A stretch of DNA of 64,000 nucleotides from Pseudomonas sp. R37(2017) (GCF_002113375.1 NZ_NEHO01000001.1:1-64000); one strand, 5' to 3'; shown: positions 1 through 9,192, counted from the first letter of the stretch. The notes: generated from the letters alone by a model not told the origin. Numbers and translations: made by a program.

Positions 1-124
1 GAGTAACTTGTGATGCTGATAATCTGTTGACTAGCAGTCTGACTCCACAAGCACCCACACGAATTGCTTGATTCAGTTGTTAAAGAGCGGTTGGTTAAGA
101 TCTTTCGTCTCAACCGAGGCGCGC
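1..124 (-). promoter_or_regulatory. rRNA operon leader with boxA antiterminator
   Basis: Read on the minus strand this is the transcribed leader of an rRNA operon whose 16S gene lies off the left edge. A boxA (CGCTCTTTAACA) is at 78-89, followed by leader sequence of the Pseudomonas pre-16S type. boxA recruits the Nus/antitermination complex. No mature rRNA is inside the window. Confidence 0.85.
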
Positions 125-200
125 ATCTTACAGCGCACTTTTTCAATTTGCAACCCTAAAAGTTAATGATTTTTCAGTAAAATCAATCACTTAAACCAAG
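125..200 (-). promoter_or_regulatory. rrn P1-type promoter with UP element
   Basis: On the minus strand there is a -35 TTGCAA (148-153), a 17-base spacer and a -10 TAAGAT (125-130). A GC-rich discriminator follows, and an A/T-rich UP-like stretch lies upstream at about 154-200. This is the layout of a growth-rate-controlled rRNA promoter firing leftward into the boxA leader. Confidence 0.8.
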
Positions 201-421
201 AGCAACTTCGAACTGCTCGTTAGCGGGAGGCGAATAGTACAGCATTAAAATACTCGGTCAACTCCCTCCGAAAAATTCTTTTCCCTTGTCTCACTGCGAC
301 CGACTGCCCATGAAAGCTGACAGGTACGCGAGAAAGCCCTGCACACTTCCTTCGGCGCTCTGCCGGCATCCCTGCCTAGCCCTCGTTCCGAGTGGCGGCT
401 TTGCAAATACCCGGCACAATA

Positions 422-440
422 GTAGTGTTGCGATTACTAC
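422..440. promoter_or_regulatory. possible chrB operator (GTAGT-N9-ACTAC)
   Basis: Between the rrn promoter and chrB (201-461) no gene is seen. A short inverted repeat, GTAGT at 422-426 and ACTAC at 436-440, lies 22 bases before the chrB start. ChrB proteins are chromate-responsive regulators of their own operon, so an operator here is plausible, but the arms are only 5 bp. Confidence 0.3.
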
Positions 441-461
441 ATATTAAGCATCTTACTCTAC

Positions 462-1406
462 ATGAAAAACTGGCTTGCGCTGATTCTCGGCTTACCCACT
501 GCCAATGCCACCGAACGCATGCGAGCCTGGCGTGCCTTGAAGGCATCAGGTGCGGCGGTTTTGCGCGATGGTGCCTATTTGCTGCCTGACACCGATGTCT
601 GTCGCGAAGCCTTGGAATCTGTGGAACGGGATATCCTTTCTATCAATGGCACTGCTTACACACTGCCGGTGGTCGATCCGCATGGCGAGCGATTTGTCTC
701 GTTGTTCGACCGTAGCGATGACTACAGCAAGCTACGCGCAGAGATCGAGGAATGTCGCGGGCAACTCAATCCTGAAAACGCGTTGGCCACCACCAAACAG
801 ATACGCAAGCTGCGCAAAACCTACGATCAGCTTTCCAACATCGATTACTTCCCGGGCAAGTCGAAGCAGCAGATCCACTCCGCCTTGCAAGAGCTTGAGA
901 CCGCAGTCAGCAGAGCGTTGTCTGCGGATGAACCCCATAGCCGCGACTTGCTCATAACGGCACTCAATCGTGGTGACTATCAAGGACGTGTTTGGGCGAC
1001 TCGCAAGCGTCCATGGGTAGATCGTCTTGCGTGTGCCTGGTTGATTCGTCGCTTCATCGACCCACAAGCCCGGATTCTCTGGCTCGACAGCCCAACAGAC
1101 TGTCCAGCAGATGCCTTGGGTTTCGATTTCGATGGAGCGACCTTCAGTCATGTCGGCAACCGTGTGACCTTCGAAACCCTGCAAGCCAGTTTCGAGCTTG
1201 AAGAGCCCGGCCTGAACCGTATCGCGGCCCTGGTGCACTACCTCGATATCGGGGGCATTCAGCCGGTGGAGGCTGCCGGGATCGAACGGTTGCTGGCTGG
1301 CCTGCGCGAAACCATTAGCCACGACGACCATTTGCTGGCTGCTGCGAGCGCCATTTTTGACGGGTTGCTCGCCGGATTTGTGAAAGAGGAACAACCTAAT
1401 GAGTAA
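462..1406 (+). CDS. chrB: ChrB, chromate resistance regulator/reductase-like protein
   Basis: The 314-residue protein has the usual ChrB layout: an N-terminal ChrB_N domain (roughly residues 5-150, beginning WLALILGLPTANATERMR) and a C-terminal ChrB_C domain (about 175-305, with the RKRPWVDRLACAWLIRRFID block). In characterised systems ChrB senses chromate and controls chrA; the C-terminal domain has been linked to chromate reduction. The last codons overlap the chrA start by 8 bases (ATGAGTAA), so the two are translationally coupled. No strong Shine-Dalgarno precedes the ATG. The start is chosen because the protein then begins exactly as family members do. Confidence 0.9.
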   Translation: MKNWLALILGLPTANATERMRAWRALKASGAAVLRDGAYLLPDTDVCREALESVERDILSINGTAYTLPVVDPHGERFVSLFDRSDDYSKLRAEIEECRGQLNPENALATTKQIRKLRKTYDQLSNIDYFPGKSKQQIHSALQELETAVSRALSADEPHSRDLLITALNRGDYQGRVWATRKRPWVDRLACAWLIRRFIDPQARILWLDSPTDCPADALGFDFDGATFSHVGNRVTFETLQASFELEEPGLNRIAALVHYLDIGGIQPVEAAGIERLLAGLRETISHDDHLLAAASAIFDGLLAGFVKEEQPNE

Positions 1407-2757
1407 GGTTTTGGCAGCAGCGACTGAAGAAAACCTGTCGAAGCCAAAGCCGATCAGTTTGCGTGAGGCTTTCCGGTTCTGGCTGAAGCTGGGCTTCATC
1501 AGCTTCGGCGGGCCAGCGGGACAGATCGCGATCATGCACCAGGAACTGGTGGAGCGGCGGCGCTGGATATCCGAGCGCAGATTCTTGCACGCCCTCAACT
1601 ACTGCATGTTGCTGCCTGGGCCCGAGGCTCAACAGTTGGCAACCTACATCGGCTGGCTGATGCATCGAACCTGGGGCGGAATAATCGCAGGCGTGCTGTT
1701 TGTGCTGCCCTCCTTGTTCATCCTGATCGCTTTGTCGTGGATGTACATCGCCTTCGGCGAAGTGCCTGTGGTGGCTGGACTCTTCTATGGCATCAAGCCC
1801 GCCGTGACGGCCATCGTGGTACAGGCGGCCCATCGAATCGGCTCCCGGGCTTTGAAGAACAATTGGCTATGGGCGATAGCGGCAGCATCATTCACCGCCA
1901 TCTTCGCGTTCAATGTTCCGTTCCCGTTGATCGTTCTGGGAGCCGCGCTGATCGGTTATGTCGGTGGACGCCTGGCCCCCGAAAAATTCAGAGCGGGGGG
2001 CCATGGCGCCGCCAAAAAATCCTACGGCCCGGCCTTGATCGATGATGACACTCCGTCTCCGGAGCATGCACGGTTCAGCTGGTTGAAATTGGCGTCGCTC
2101 GCGATCATTGGTGCTGCACTTTGGGCATTGCCAATGGGTATTCTGACCGCACTCTTTGGTTGGGAAGGCACTTTGACCCAGATGGGCTGGTTCTTTACCA
2201 AGGCAGCGCTGTTGACGTTTGGCGGGGCCTATGCGGTGCTCCCATATGTTTACCAGGGCGCGGTCGGTCACTATGGCTGGCTAACCCCGACACAGATGAT
2301 CGACGGACTGGCTCTGGGCGAAACCACACCGGGGCCGCTGATCATGGTGGTGGCCTTCGTCGGCTTTGTCGGGGCCTATATCTCGCAAATATTCGGGGCC
2401 GATCAAATGTTTCTGGCAGGAGCCGTGGCTGCCACCCTGGTGACCTGGTTCACTTTTCTGCCCTCATTCCTGTTCATCCTCGCGGGTGGCCCGCTGGTGG
2501 AGTCAACCCACAACGAACTCAAATTCACTGCGCCGCTAACGGCCATTACAGCGGCAGTGGTTGGCGTGATCCTCAATCTGGCGTGTTTCTTCGGTTATCA
2601 CGTGCTATGGCCCAAAGGCTTCAGCGGCAACCTCGATTGGCCCTCGGCGCTGATCGCCATTGCGGCGGCAATTGCCTTGTTCCGCTTCAAGAGGGGCGTT
2701 ATTCAGGTACTGATAGCCTGCGCACTCATTGGCTTGGCCGTGCATCTGATGCGCTAA
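1399..2757 (+). CDS. chrA: ChrA chromate efflux transporter, CHR family (long form)
   Basis: The 452-residue membrane protein has the two homologous CHR halves. Each opens with a family block: FWLKLGFISFGGPAGQ near residue 30 and FTKAALLTFGGAYAVLPY near residue 270. The first half also has the LLPGPEAQQL motif and the second the ETTPGPLIM motif. About ten to twelve hydrophobic segments are visible. ChrA exports chromate across the inner membrane, a resistance mechanism. Length fits the bidomain LCHR class. It is coupled to chrB through an 8-base overlap and probably shares its promoter. Confidence 0.93.
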   Translation: MSKVLAAATEENLSKPKPISLREAFRFWLKLGFISFGGPAGQIAIMHQELVERRRWISERRFLHALNYCMLLPGPEAQQLATYIGWLMHRTWGGIIAGVLFVLPSLFILIALSWMYIAFGEVPVVAGLFYGIKPAVTAIVVQAAHRIGSRALKNNWLWAIAAASFTAIFAFNVPFPLIVLGAALIGYVGGRLAPEKFRAGGHGAAKKSYGPALIDDDTPSPEHARFSWLKLASLAIIGAALWALPMGILTALFGWEGTLTQMGWFFTKAALLTFGGAYAVLPYVYQGAVGHYGWLTPTQMIDGLALGETTPGPLIMVVAFVGFVGAYISQIFGADQMFLAGAVAATLVTWFTFLPSFLFILAGGPLVESTHNELKFTAPLTAITAAVVGVILNLACFFGYHVLWPKGFSGNLDWPSALIAIAAAIALFRFKRGVIQVLIACALIGLAVHLMR

Positions 2758-2811
2758 AGAACACGAATTGATCAGCAGTCTATGGCGGGCGTCCGGTCCG
2801 CCAAATCAGCC

Positions 2812-3054
2812 ATGAGCACTGGCATGCTTCAACGATTGAAAAAGTGGGCCAGGTCCATCAAGCAACAGACCATGACCCTGTGGTTCTGCTGCCGCAATCC
2901 GCGAACCCCTTGGCCGGTGAAATGGTTGTGCATCCTGGTGGTGTCCTACGCGTTGAGCCCCATCGACCTGATTCCGGACTTCATCCCTGTCCTGGGGCTC
3001 CTCGATGATTTGGTCCTGTTGCCGGCGGCCACCTGGCTGAAGCCCATTCACTGA
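2812..3054 (+). CDS. short DUF1232 (YkvA-like) membrane protein
   Basis: Contains the DUF1232 signature YALSPIDLIPDFIPVLG at about residues 48-64, preceded by a basic amphipathic stretch and the RNPRTPWPVKW segment. Family function is unknown. The product stops about ten residues after the LDDLVLLP motif, whereas YkvA-type proteins usually carry a further helix and a charged tail, so the C-terminus looks truncated. In-frame ATGs lie at 2782, 2812 and 2824 and none has a good ribosome site. It follows chrA by about 50 bases, so it may be cotranscribed. It overlaps the convergent next gene by 7 bases. Confidence 0.6.
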   Translation: MSTGMLQRLKKWARSIKQQTMTLWFCCRNPRTPWPVKWLCILVVSYALSPIDLIPDFIPVLGLLDDLVLLPAATWLKPIH

Positions 3055-3482
3055 ACGGGCGCCTTTTTACGCAATCCCCAAAGCATGAGAACGACAGCGA
3101 TAATGATGGCGACCCCAACGCTCGCAAACCCTGCCGTAACAAGATTCTCCTGCCACGGTTCCCCCATGCGCCCGCCACTTGCAATAGGCGACACGGACAT
3201 CGTACCGAGAATGGCCGCCAATACCGTGAACGCCCAGTTTGAATAGGCGCCGTAAAGCGCCGTCCAATACGCAACGGCCTTTGTGCGAGGGGCGAGGTGT
3301 ATCTCTACCCAGGCTGCGCCAAATGCCAGGAGCAGAATTCCATTCATTACCCCCTCAAGGTGAGCTGCAAGCCCTAATCGCGGATTGCTGAATTGTTGCT
3401 CTATCAAGCCTGTGCAGAGGCCTAGAAACACTAAGAACATGCCATGCCAAAGCAGTCCTCGCCGAGCTTCGACCATCTCCAT
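3048..3482 (-). CDS. hydroxylaminobenzene mutase / styrene-oxide isomerase-like membrane protein
   Basis: A small four-helix membrane protein of 144 residues. The RRGLLWHGMFLVFLGL start and the NPRLGLAAHLEGVMNG block match the HabA/HabB family, which shares ancestry with styrene oxide isomerase StyC. Those enzymes catalyse cofactor-dependent isomerisation in the membrane, but many genomic members have no known substrate. The ATG at 3482 is favoured because GGGAGG stands just upstream; a TTG at 3521 would add 13 residues. It converges on the DUF1232 gene. There is no nitroarene or styrene pathway nearby, so the real reaction is open. Confidence 0.6.
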   Translation of the reverse strand: MEMVEARRGLLWHGMFLVFLGLCTGLIEQQFSNPRLGLAAHLEGVMNGILLLAFGAAWVEIHLAPRTKAVAYWTALYGAYSNWAFTVLAAILGTMSVSPIASGGRMGEPWQENLVTAGFASVGVAIIIAVVLMLWGLRKKAPVQ

Positions 3483-3850
3483 GGGGCCTCCCATGATTGG
3501 CTGGAATAGGATATTGAACAATCAACAACTCTAGATCGTTCTCCGCAAAATGGGGCCCCGAACTCTGAATGCCCCCTTGCGCATCCAACCGCAACCAGCG
3601 GAATGGAAAAGTGCGGCCGAGTTTTGTCGGATCGCCCCCCCGCGCCACCTGGAGGCGGCCATGGCGAGCAGTTACGCAGACAGTGCGCAGGCCCGAGAAT
3701 GGGTCAGGCACTACGAGATTTGGGATTGCGAGAGGACATCGTAGTCCGAAGAATTCCACGACTACGAGGCCACCGAACAGATGAGTACGCAGCCGATGCC
3801 ACCGACATGATCGAACTTTACCAATGCATCGCGGTGCGACTCACCTTCAG
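3483..3850. other. no convincing gene; possible decayed repeat
   Basis: Short open frames exist on both strands (3550-3744 plus, 3355-3759 minus), but none has a ribosome site, a recognisable domain or conserved start. The stretch GGGGCCCC at 3552-3559 and the low-quality frames around it resemble the wreckage of a dispersed repeat or mobile element. No inverted-repeat ends can be defined. Confidence 0.3.
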
Positions 3851-4045
3851 CTATTGGACCGAGCAGGAAGAGGAAGGCTTGAGCAGTTCCTTTCCATAGG
3901 CCATCTCACGCCAGCGCGCCAGATCGGCAATAAGGCGCAGACCTTCGAAGGCTTGCTCATGGAGTTGATCATCGGGAAGCGTGAGCAGCCGCAGCACTTC
4001 GTCGCCGATCATCACGATTGCCATTTCATCGGTTGTTGTACTCAT
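3851..4045 (-). CDS. small acidic hypothetical protein, 64 aa
   Basis: Not recognised. The product begins MSTTTDEMAIVMIGDEVL and is soluble and acidic with a predicted helical middle (residues 15-50, LPDDQLHEQAFEGLRLIADLARWREM). The ATG at 4045 is preceded at 5 bases by AGGGTGA, a good ribosome site, which makes this more credible than the other small frames here. A GTG at 4054 would add three residues. It has no obvious partner. Confidence 0.5.
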   Translation of the reverse strand: MSTTTDEMAIVMIGDEVLRLLTLPDDQLHEQAFEGLRLIADLARWREMAYGKELLKPSSSCSVQ

Positions 4046-4520
4046 CAAGGTCACCCTGGGTGTGTGCCTGATCGAACCTCTTGGTCACCTTACCTATTGC
4101 GAGGGAGGTGAAGGCTCGATCCAAACAGTGCAGGCCAGTTTCTTGTTCAATCGGGCCTTCTTTCGGAGTGGGTCCGGGGTCTCACCCGCAAACGCAAGTA
4201 CCCAGGCGCCTGAACTTCCAAGGGGATCAAACTGTCGCTCATGACTGATCACCTGAACCGGCCCCATGCCGGGATGCCAAACAACAATTGTTGACTAAAG
4301 CTGTAGACGGATCGGCACCTCCACCGTTCGGATGAAGCGACCAATGGTGAGTGCACGCGTCCCTGCAAGGAGCGTAAATCCCGATAAATTTGGTAGGCGC
4401 GATTGTCAATGGAGCGGGCGAGATAATCCCCTGAACCGCAGTTCACCCGATCAACTCGCCCGACGCCCCTCATCTGATGTCATATCCCAACTTTCAGCCT
4501 GCGCGAGGAGCGGCGAACAG
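4046..4520. other. intergenic, no supported gene
   Basis: No start with a ribosome site and no recognisable family. A minus-strand frame at 4249-4473 contains a protein-like stretch (SIDNRAYQIYRDLRSLQG) that could be a gene fragment, but no parent family was identified. Confidence 0.3.
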
Positions 4521-4802
4521 TCACTGGCACCACTGCGTCTCGCAGGGTATCCCGTCGTTGTCTCCATCCATTTTCATTCCCGGGCAATTTTGCAGGAAGT
4601 TCTTGGCCTCTGCGCACGAGGTCATCTGCGAGCAATATTTGCGTCCATCACATTTGACTCGGACCGAAACAGCTTTCGGCGCGATCGCGACCGTGGAGGT
4701 TGCATGGGAAGTCGATAATTGAGCCTCAGCCCAAGACTGAAGTTCAGGGGAAAACTTCCAAGCCAACAGCCCAACGAAAAGCACCACCAACATCAGCTTC
4801 AT
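4521..4802 (-). CDS. exported Excalibur calcium-binding domain protein
   Basis: The 93-residue product starts MKLMLVVLFVGLLAWKF, a signal peptide or membrane anchor. It ends in an Excalibur domain (about residues 52-93): CDGRKYCSQMTSCAEAKNFL, then the calcium-binding-like DGDNDGIPCE, with paired cysteines. The domain is an EF-hand-like extracellular module of unknown specific role. The ATG at 4802 has AAGGA seven bases upstream. The longer frame from 4838 would bury the signal peptide. It stands alone, with about 500 bases to the next gene. Confidence 0.8.
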   Translation of the reverse strand: MKLMLVVLFVGLLAWKFSPELQSWAEAQLSTSHATSTVAIAPKAVSVRVKCDGRKYCSQMTSCAEAKNFLQNCPGMKMDGDNDGIPCETQWCQ

Positions 4803-5310
4803 TTTGATCCTTCCTTGAGAGATCGTTTGCACGCTCACGTTGCCTGCCTTTCAGCGTAAACCATTCATCGACATACAGCCCGCCGGTGAAAGGCAGCCGA
4901 TGATTGGGCGTAATACGGGAACAATGGGGGGTCGGTTGTCTGGGAAGCTTCCGTCCCCCAACCCGGCATCGCTCACCGAATACGCCCCTGCCCTTCTCAC
5001 TTCTGCCGCCATGGCAGATCTCCCGACAAAACAAAATAATTGCTTTTGGCCACTTGATGACCAACTGGTTTTTACCGTGAACGAAAAGTTTTCACGTGTC
5101 GATATCAGATATAGATGTGGCGTGATCAGGTAACTGAGTCGTCGGACAAGCCGGGTAAGGTGGCGCGTCTTTTCATCGAGATAGACCTGTCCCGATGATG
5201 GGTTTGATAAGAACAGCAGCGTTTGAAGGGGGTCGCTTTCAGGTAAGGCGACAGTGATGATCGCGCCCCCGTCAGTACGCTTAAAAGTCGATCAGCAGAG
5301 AAAAAAAACA
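4803..5310. promoter_or_regulatory. gabP upstream region with TGTCGC-N8-AA half-site
   Basis: No gene is supported here. At 5238-5253, read on the minus strand, is TGTCGC-N8-AA. This matches the half-site described for ArgR of P. aeruginosa, an AraC regulator of the same GlxA-type subfamily as the gene downstream of gabP. It lies about 60 bases before the gabP start. Only one half-site is obvious. Confidence 0.35.
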
Positions 5311-6714
5311 ATGATTAGCCCGAGCTCCAATGATTCGAGTGGCCAATTGGCGCAGGGCTTCAAGCCTCGTCACGTCACCATGTTGTCTATCGCCGGGATT
5401 ATCGGTGCCGGTTTGTTCGTGGGTTCGGGGCATGCCATTGCAGCCGCAGGCCCAGCCGTCCTGCTGGCCTATCTGTTCTCGGGCCTACTGGTGGTCCTGG
5501 TCATGCGCATGCTGGGTGAGATGGCAGTGGCCAACCCGGACACCGGTTCGTTCTCCACCTATGCCGACCAGGCGATCGGCCGTTGGGCCGGCTTCACCAT
5601 CGGTTGGCTCTACTGGTGGTTCTGGGTACTGGTGATTCCCATTGAGGCGCTGGCCGCCGGGCATGTGCTCAACCAATGGTTTCCCCAGATCGATGCCTGG
5701 CTGTTCGCACTGGTGTCGATCATTGCGCTGGTGGTGACCAACCTGTTCAGTGTGTCCAAGTACGGCGAGTTCGAGTTCTGGTTCGCCATGGCCAAGGTCG
5801 TGGCGATCATTGGTTTCATCGCCGTGGGCTTCGCGGTGTTGATGGGCTGGATCCCCGACCGGGAAGTCAGCGGTTTGAGCAGCCTGATGGCCGAGCACGG
5901 CGGGTTCGCGCCCAACGGCCTGTCGGCGGTGGTGGGCGCCTTCATCACCATCATGTTCAGCTTCATCGGCACGGAGGCGGTGACCATCGCAGCCGCCGAA
6001 TCCGACAACCCGTCACAGAACATTGCCAAGGCTACGCGCTCGGTGATCTGGCGCATCGGAGTGTTCTACCTGCTGTCGATTTTCGTGGTCATCTCCGTAG
6101 TGCCCTGGAACGATCCGCTGTTGGCCTCGGTAGGCTCCTACCAGCGAGCCCTGGAAATCATGAACATTCCCCACGCCAAGTTCATGGTGGACGTGGTGGT
6201 ACTGATCGCCGTGGCGAGTTGCATGAATTCCTCGATCTACATCGCCTCACGCATGCTGTATTCATTGGGGCGCCGTGGCGATGCACCCAAAGCGCTCAAG
6301 GCGACGTCCTCTGAAGGCGTGCCACGGGCGGCGGTTATCGCCAGTTCCGTGTTGGGTGCTGCGATCACCGTGTGGAGCTACTTCATGCCCTCCGGTTTGT
6401 TCGAGTTCCTGCTGGCCAGTTCCGGCGCGATTGCCTTGCTGGTGTACCTGGCCATTGCGGTGTCGCAGTTGCGCATGCGCCGGATGTTGCGTCGGAAAAA
6501 CGTCGAGCTGACCTTTCGCATGTGGCTGTTCCCATGGCTCACGTGGCTGGTGATCGCGTTCATTTGCGCGGCGCTGGCGGTCATGATGGTTTCCCCGCAA
6601 CACCGTACTGAAGTGAGCACGACCATCGGCCTGGCGCTGGCAATATCATTTATCGGCCTGGTCACGTCCCGTCAGCCTGCACATTCTGCAGCGGCGAAGT
6701 CAGTAAGAACATGA
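5311..6714 (+). CDS. gabP: GabP-type amino acid permease (APC family)
   Basis: 467 residues with about 12 hydrophobic segments. The start region GFKPRHVTMLSIAGIIGAGLFVG carries the APC-family sodium/proton symporter motif in helix 1. Long stretches match pseudomonad gamma-aminobutyrate permeases (MAVANPDTGSFSTYADQAIG; MFSFIGTEAVTIAAAESDNP). The expected role is proton-driven uptake of GABA or a related omega-amino acid across the inner membrane. The ATG at 5311 is used because GabP proteins start with a short polar leader; an upstream ATG at 5254 has no support. Its 3' end overlaps the following regulator by 4 bases (ATGA). Confidence 0.82.
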   Translation: MISPSSNDSSGQLAQGFKPRHVTMLSIAGIIGAGLFVGSGHAIAAAGPAVLLAYLFSGLLVVLVMRMLGEMAVANPDTGSFSTYADQAIGRWAGFTIGWLYWWFWVLVIPIEALAAGHVLNQWFPQIDAWLFALVSIIALVVTNLFSVSKYGEFEFWFAMAKVVAIIGFIAVGFAVLMGWIPDREVSGLSSLMAEHGGFAPNGLSAVVGAFITIMFSFIGTEAVTIAAAESDNPSQNIAKATRSVIWRIGVFYLLSIFVVISVVPWNDPLLASVGSYQRALEIMNIPHAKFMVDVVVLIAVASCMNSSIYIASRMLYSLGRRGDAPKALKATSSEGVPRAAVIASSVLGAAITVWSYFMPSGLFEFLLASSGAIALLVYLAIAVSQLRMRRMLRRKNVELTFRMWLFPWLTWLVIAFICAALAVMMVSPQHRTEVSTTIGLALAISFIGLVTSRQPAHSAAAKSVRT

Positions 6715-7820
6715 CCACGATGGCATCAGGTTCCACCATGGCCAAGGGTACAACGACCCAATCGGTTGGCTTTCTACTGCTGGATAAATTCACGCTGATT
6801 TCCCTCGCCTCGGCGGTAGAGCCTTTACGCATGGCCAATCAGTTATCAGGACGAGAGTTGTACCGCTGGCATACCTTCAGCCCGGGTGGCGAGCCCGTGT
6901 GGGCCAGCGACGGTGTGCCGATCACCCCGGATGCTTCATGGAGCAATCCATGGGTGGCGGACACTGTCATCGTGTGCGGCGGCGTAGGCATCCAGAACGT
7001 GGTCACTGGCGAACACATTGCCTGGCTCAAGGCCCTGGCACGTCAATCTCGACGGCTGGGAGGCATATGCACCGGTAGCTGGGCACTGGCCAGGGCAGGC
7101 CTGCTGGACGGCTATGAGTGCAGCGTGCATTGGGAATGCCTGGCCGCCATGCAGGAAGCTTTTCCGCGACTCAGCGTCAGCGCGAGCCTGTTCACCCTCG
7201 ACCGGAACCGGTTCACAAGCTCCGGCGGAACGGCGCCCATGGACATGATGTTGCACCTGATCGGTCGCGATCATGGCCAGGAATTGTCCTCCGCCATTTC
7301 GGAGATGTTTGTCTACGAGCGCATCCGCAATGAACAGGACCAACAGCGCGTACCACTCAAGCACGTGCTGGGCACGCATCAGCCCAAACTGCAGGAAGTC
7401 GTTGCGTTGATGGAGGCCAACCTCGAAGAGCCGATCGACCTCGATAACCTTGCAGAATACGTTGACCTTTCACGTCGACAGCTGGAGAGACTGTTCCAGA
7501 AATACCTGAACTGTACGCCGTCCCGTTACTACCTCAGGCTTCGCCTTATCCGGGCGCGGCAATTGCTCAAACAAACCTCCTTGTCGCTCATCGAGCTGGC
7601 ATCGATCTGCGGTTTTGTGTCCACACCCCACTTTTCCAAATGCTATCGCGAACACTTCGGTGTTCCACCGAGCGACGAACGCGCAGGCTCTGAAATGAGT
7701 CGCAAGCGGGCGGTGCCCGCGACCACGCCACAGCTCACGACCATGCCGCTGACCGCACTGGATCAGGCGCGAAACGAATCGACGTTTGCAAGCGTGCGGA
7801 TGAATGATCATGCCTGGTAG
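6711..7820 (+). CDS. GlxA-type AraC regulator (DJ-1/PfpI-like sensor plus HTH_18)
   Basis: 369 residues: an N-terminal DJ-1/PfpI-like domain (about 15-190, with GGICTGSWALARAGLLDG where the nucleophile elbow sits) and a C-terminal AraC helix-turn-helix pair (about 225-325, with LSRRQLERLFQKYL and the IELASICGFVSTPHFSKCYR motif). This is the CdhR/GbdR/ArgR group that senses carnitine, glycine betaine or arginine in pseudomonads; the ligand here is not deducible. It is coupled to gabP by an ATGA overlap, so it probably controls uptake of the permease substrate. A polar tail of about 45 residues follows the HTH. Confidence 0.82.
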   Translation: MTTMASGSTMAKGTTTQSVGFLLLDKFTLISLASAVEPLRMANQLSGRELYRWHTFSPGGEPVWASDGVPITPDASWSNPWVADTVIVCGGVGIQNVVTGEHIAWLKALARQSRRLGGICTGSWALARAGLLDGYECSVHWECLAAMQEAFPRLSVSASLFTLDRNRFTSSGGTAPMDMMLHLIGRDHGQELSSAISEMFVYERIRNEQDQQRVPLKHVLGTHQPKLQEVVALMEANLEEPIDLDNLAEYVDLSRRQLERLFQKYLNCTPSRYYLRLRLIRARQLLKQTSLSLIELASICGFVSTPHFSKCYREHFGVPPSDERAGSEMSRKRAVPATTPQLTTMPLTALDQARNESTFASVRMNDHAW

Positions 7821-7864
7821 CGCACGGCAATCGATAGTCCGTCGATGTCGGTCGTGCAGTGATC

Positions 7865-9061
7865 TCAGGCTGTCGCGTTCGACTCGACAAGTTGTACGTC
7901 CGTGGCACTGCGACCCGCCAGCCAAGCCAGGACAGACGCGGCGACCAACACAGTTGCGCTGAGCTCGAATGTGGCTTTATACCCGCTCGAATCAAACGCC
8001 AGGCCGCCGATGATTGCTCCTCCTGCAATAGCCAGCTGGACAATGGCCACGAGCAAACCTCCACCGGCCTCGGCATCATCAGGGAGCGTTCGAGCCAGCC
8101 ATGTCCACCATCCGACGGGAGCAGCAGTAGCCACCAGCCCCCATAGTCCGAGCAACACTGCGGTCAGTAACGGCGACGCGCCGAAGGCTATCAGAGCCAG
8201 CGCTATGACAGCCATTGTCAGAGGTATCACTGTCAACGTGCGGTACAGGTCATTCCCGATAAATCTCTCGATCAGAAAAGTCCCGATGAAACCTGCCACG
8301 CCCAGACCGAGCAGCATGAACGACAACATTGAAACGCTGACGCCGGTGACGACCTCGAGAAAGGGGCGCAGGTAAGTAAACAGCATGAACTGCCCCATGA
8401 AAAATACGCTGACGGCGACCAACCCCAATGCGACTGGCAACTGCTTTATCAGCCGCAGGGCGTTGCCGCTACCCACGTTGCGCTCGGCCTTGAAAGACGG
8501 AAGGCTGATCAGCAGCCACACCGCGGCAACCGTTGCCACCGGCACGACACAGAAAAACGCGCCCCGCCATCCGATCAACGAGCCAAGAAAACTGCCTGCC
8601 GGAGCTGCTATCACTGTAGCGAGTGCGTTTCCGCCGTTGACGATGGCCAATGCCCGGGACACCTGATCAGCCGGCACCAGACGCATTGCGGTCGCCGCTG
8701 ACAATGACCAGAAACCACCGATCGCTATTCCGATCAAGGCACGCCCGACCATGAAAGAGGGATAGCCTGGCGCAAACGCGACGACCGTACCGGAGATGAT
8801 CATCAGCAAGGTCAGACACAGCAGCAGCTTCTTGCGTTCGACGCGAACGGCGATCGCTGCAATGACCAGGCTTGTGACCAAGGCAAATGCACCTGACACC
8901 GAAATGCCCTGACCTGCCTGGCCTTCGGTAATGTGCAGCTCTGCGGCAATGGGCGTTAGCAGGCTGACGGGCATGAATTCCGATGCGACCAGGGCGAATG
9001 CGGCCAGCGACATAGCCAGCACGGCGCTCCAGCCGCGTTTTTCTGTAGAGCGAGATGTCAT
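7865..9061 (-). CDS. MFS transporter, NepI-like exporter (DHA1 family)
   Basis: 398 residues with about 12 transmembrane helices. The opening ASEFMPVSLLTPIAAEL and following EGQAGQGISVSGAFALVTSL are characteristic of NepI (YicM), an E. coli purine ribonucleoside exporter, and of related DHA1 drug efflux pumps. The ATG at 9061 has CAGGTAG five bases upstream. A start further upstream would give a non-hydrophobic, poorly coded leader. It lies 131 bases downstream of the alcohol dehydrogenase on the same strand and may share its transcript. Substrate assignment is by resemblance only. Confidence 0.78.
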   Translation of the reverse strand: MTSRSTEKRGWSAVLAMSLAAFALVASEFMPVSLLTPIAAELHITEGQAGQGISVSGAFALVTSLVIAAIAVRVERKKLLLCLTLLMIISGTVVAFAPGYPSFMVGRALIGIAIGGFWSLSAATAMRLVPADQVSRALAIVNGGNALATVIAAPAGSFLGSLIGWRGAFFCVVPVATVAAVWLLISLPSFKAERNVGSGNALRLIKQLPVALGLVAVSVFFMGQFMLFTYLRPFLEVVTGVSVSMLSFMLLGLGVAGFIGTFLIERFIGNDLYRTLTVIPLTMAVIALALIAFGASPLLTAVLLGLWGLVATAAPVGWWTWLARTLPDDAEAGGGLLVAIVQLAIAGGAIIGGLAFDSSGYKATFELSATVLVAASVLAWLAGRSATDVQLVESNATA

Positions 9062-9192
9062 GAAAACTACCTGTGTTGCGAGAAGCATGTTGACGTTGCG
9101 TGCAGGGGAACGAGGCATTTTTCGTTCGCTTCGGTCCGCGCGAACAACTGAAGCCAGCACACGTCAGGGCGATTGCCCGGACGCGCCGTTCT

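Noticed and set aside
3483..4520. Several frames of 60-130 codons on both strands, including one with SIDNRAYQIYRDLRSLQG
   Set aside because: Apart from the 64-residue gene at 3851-4045, none has a ribosome site or a recognisable family; they may be debris of an older element but no ends could be defined.
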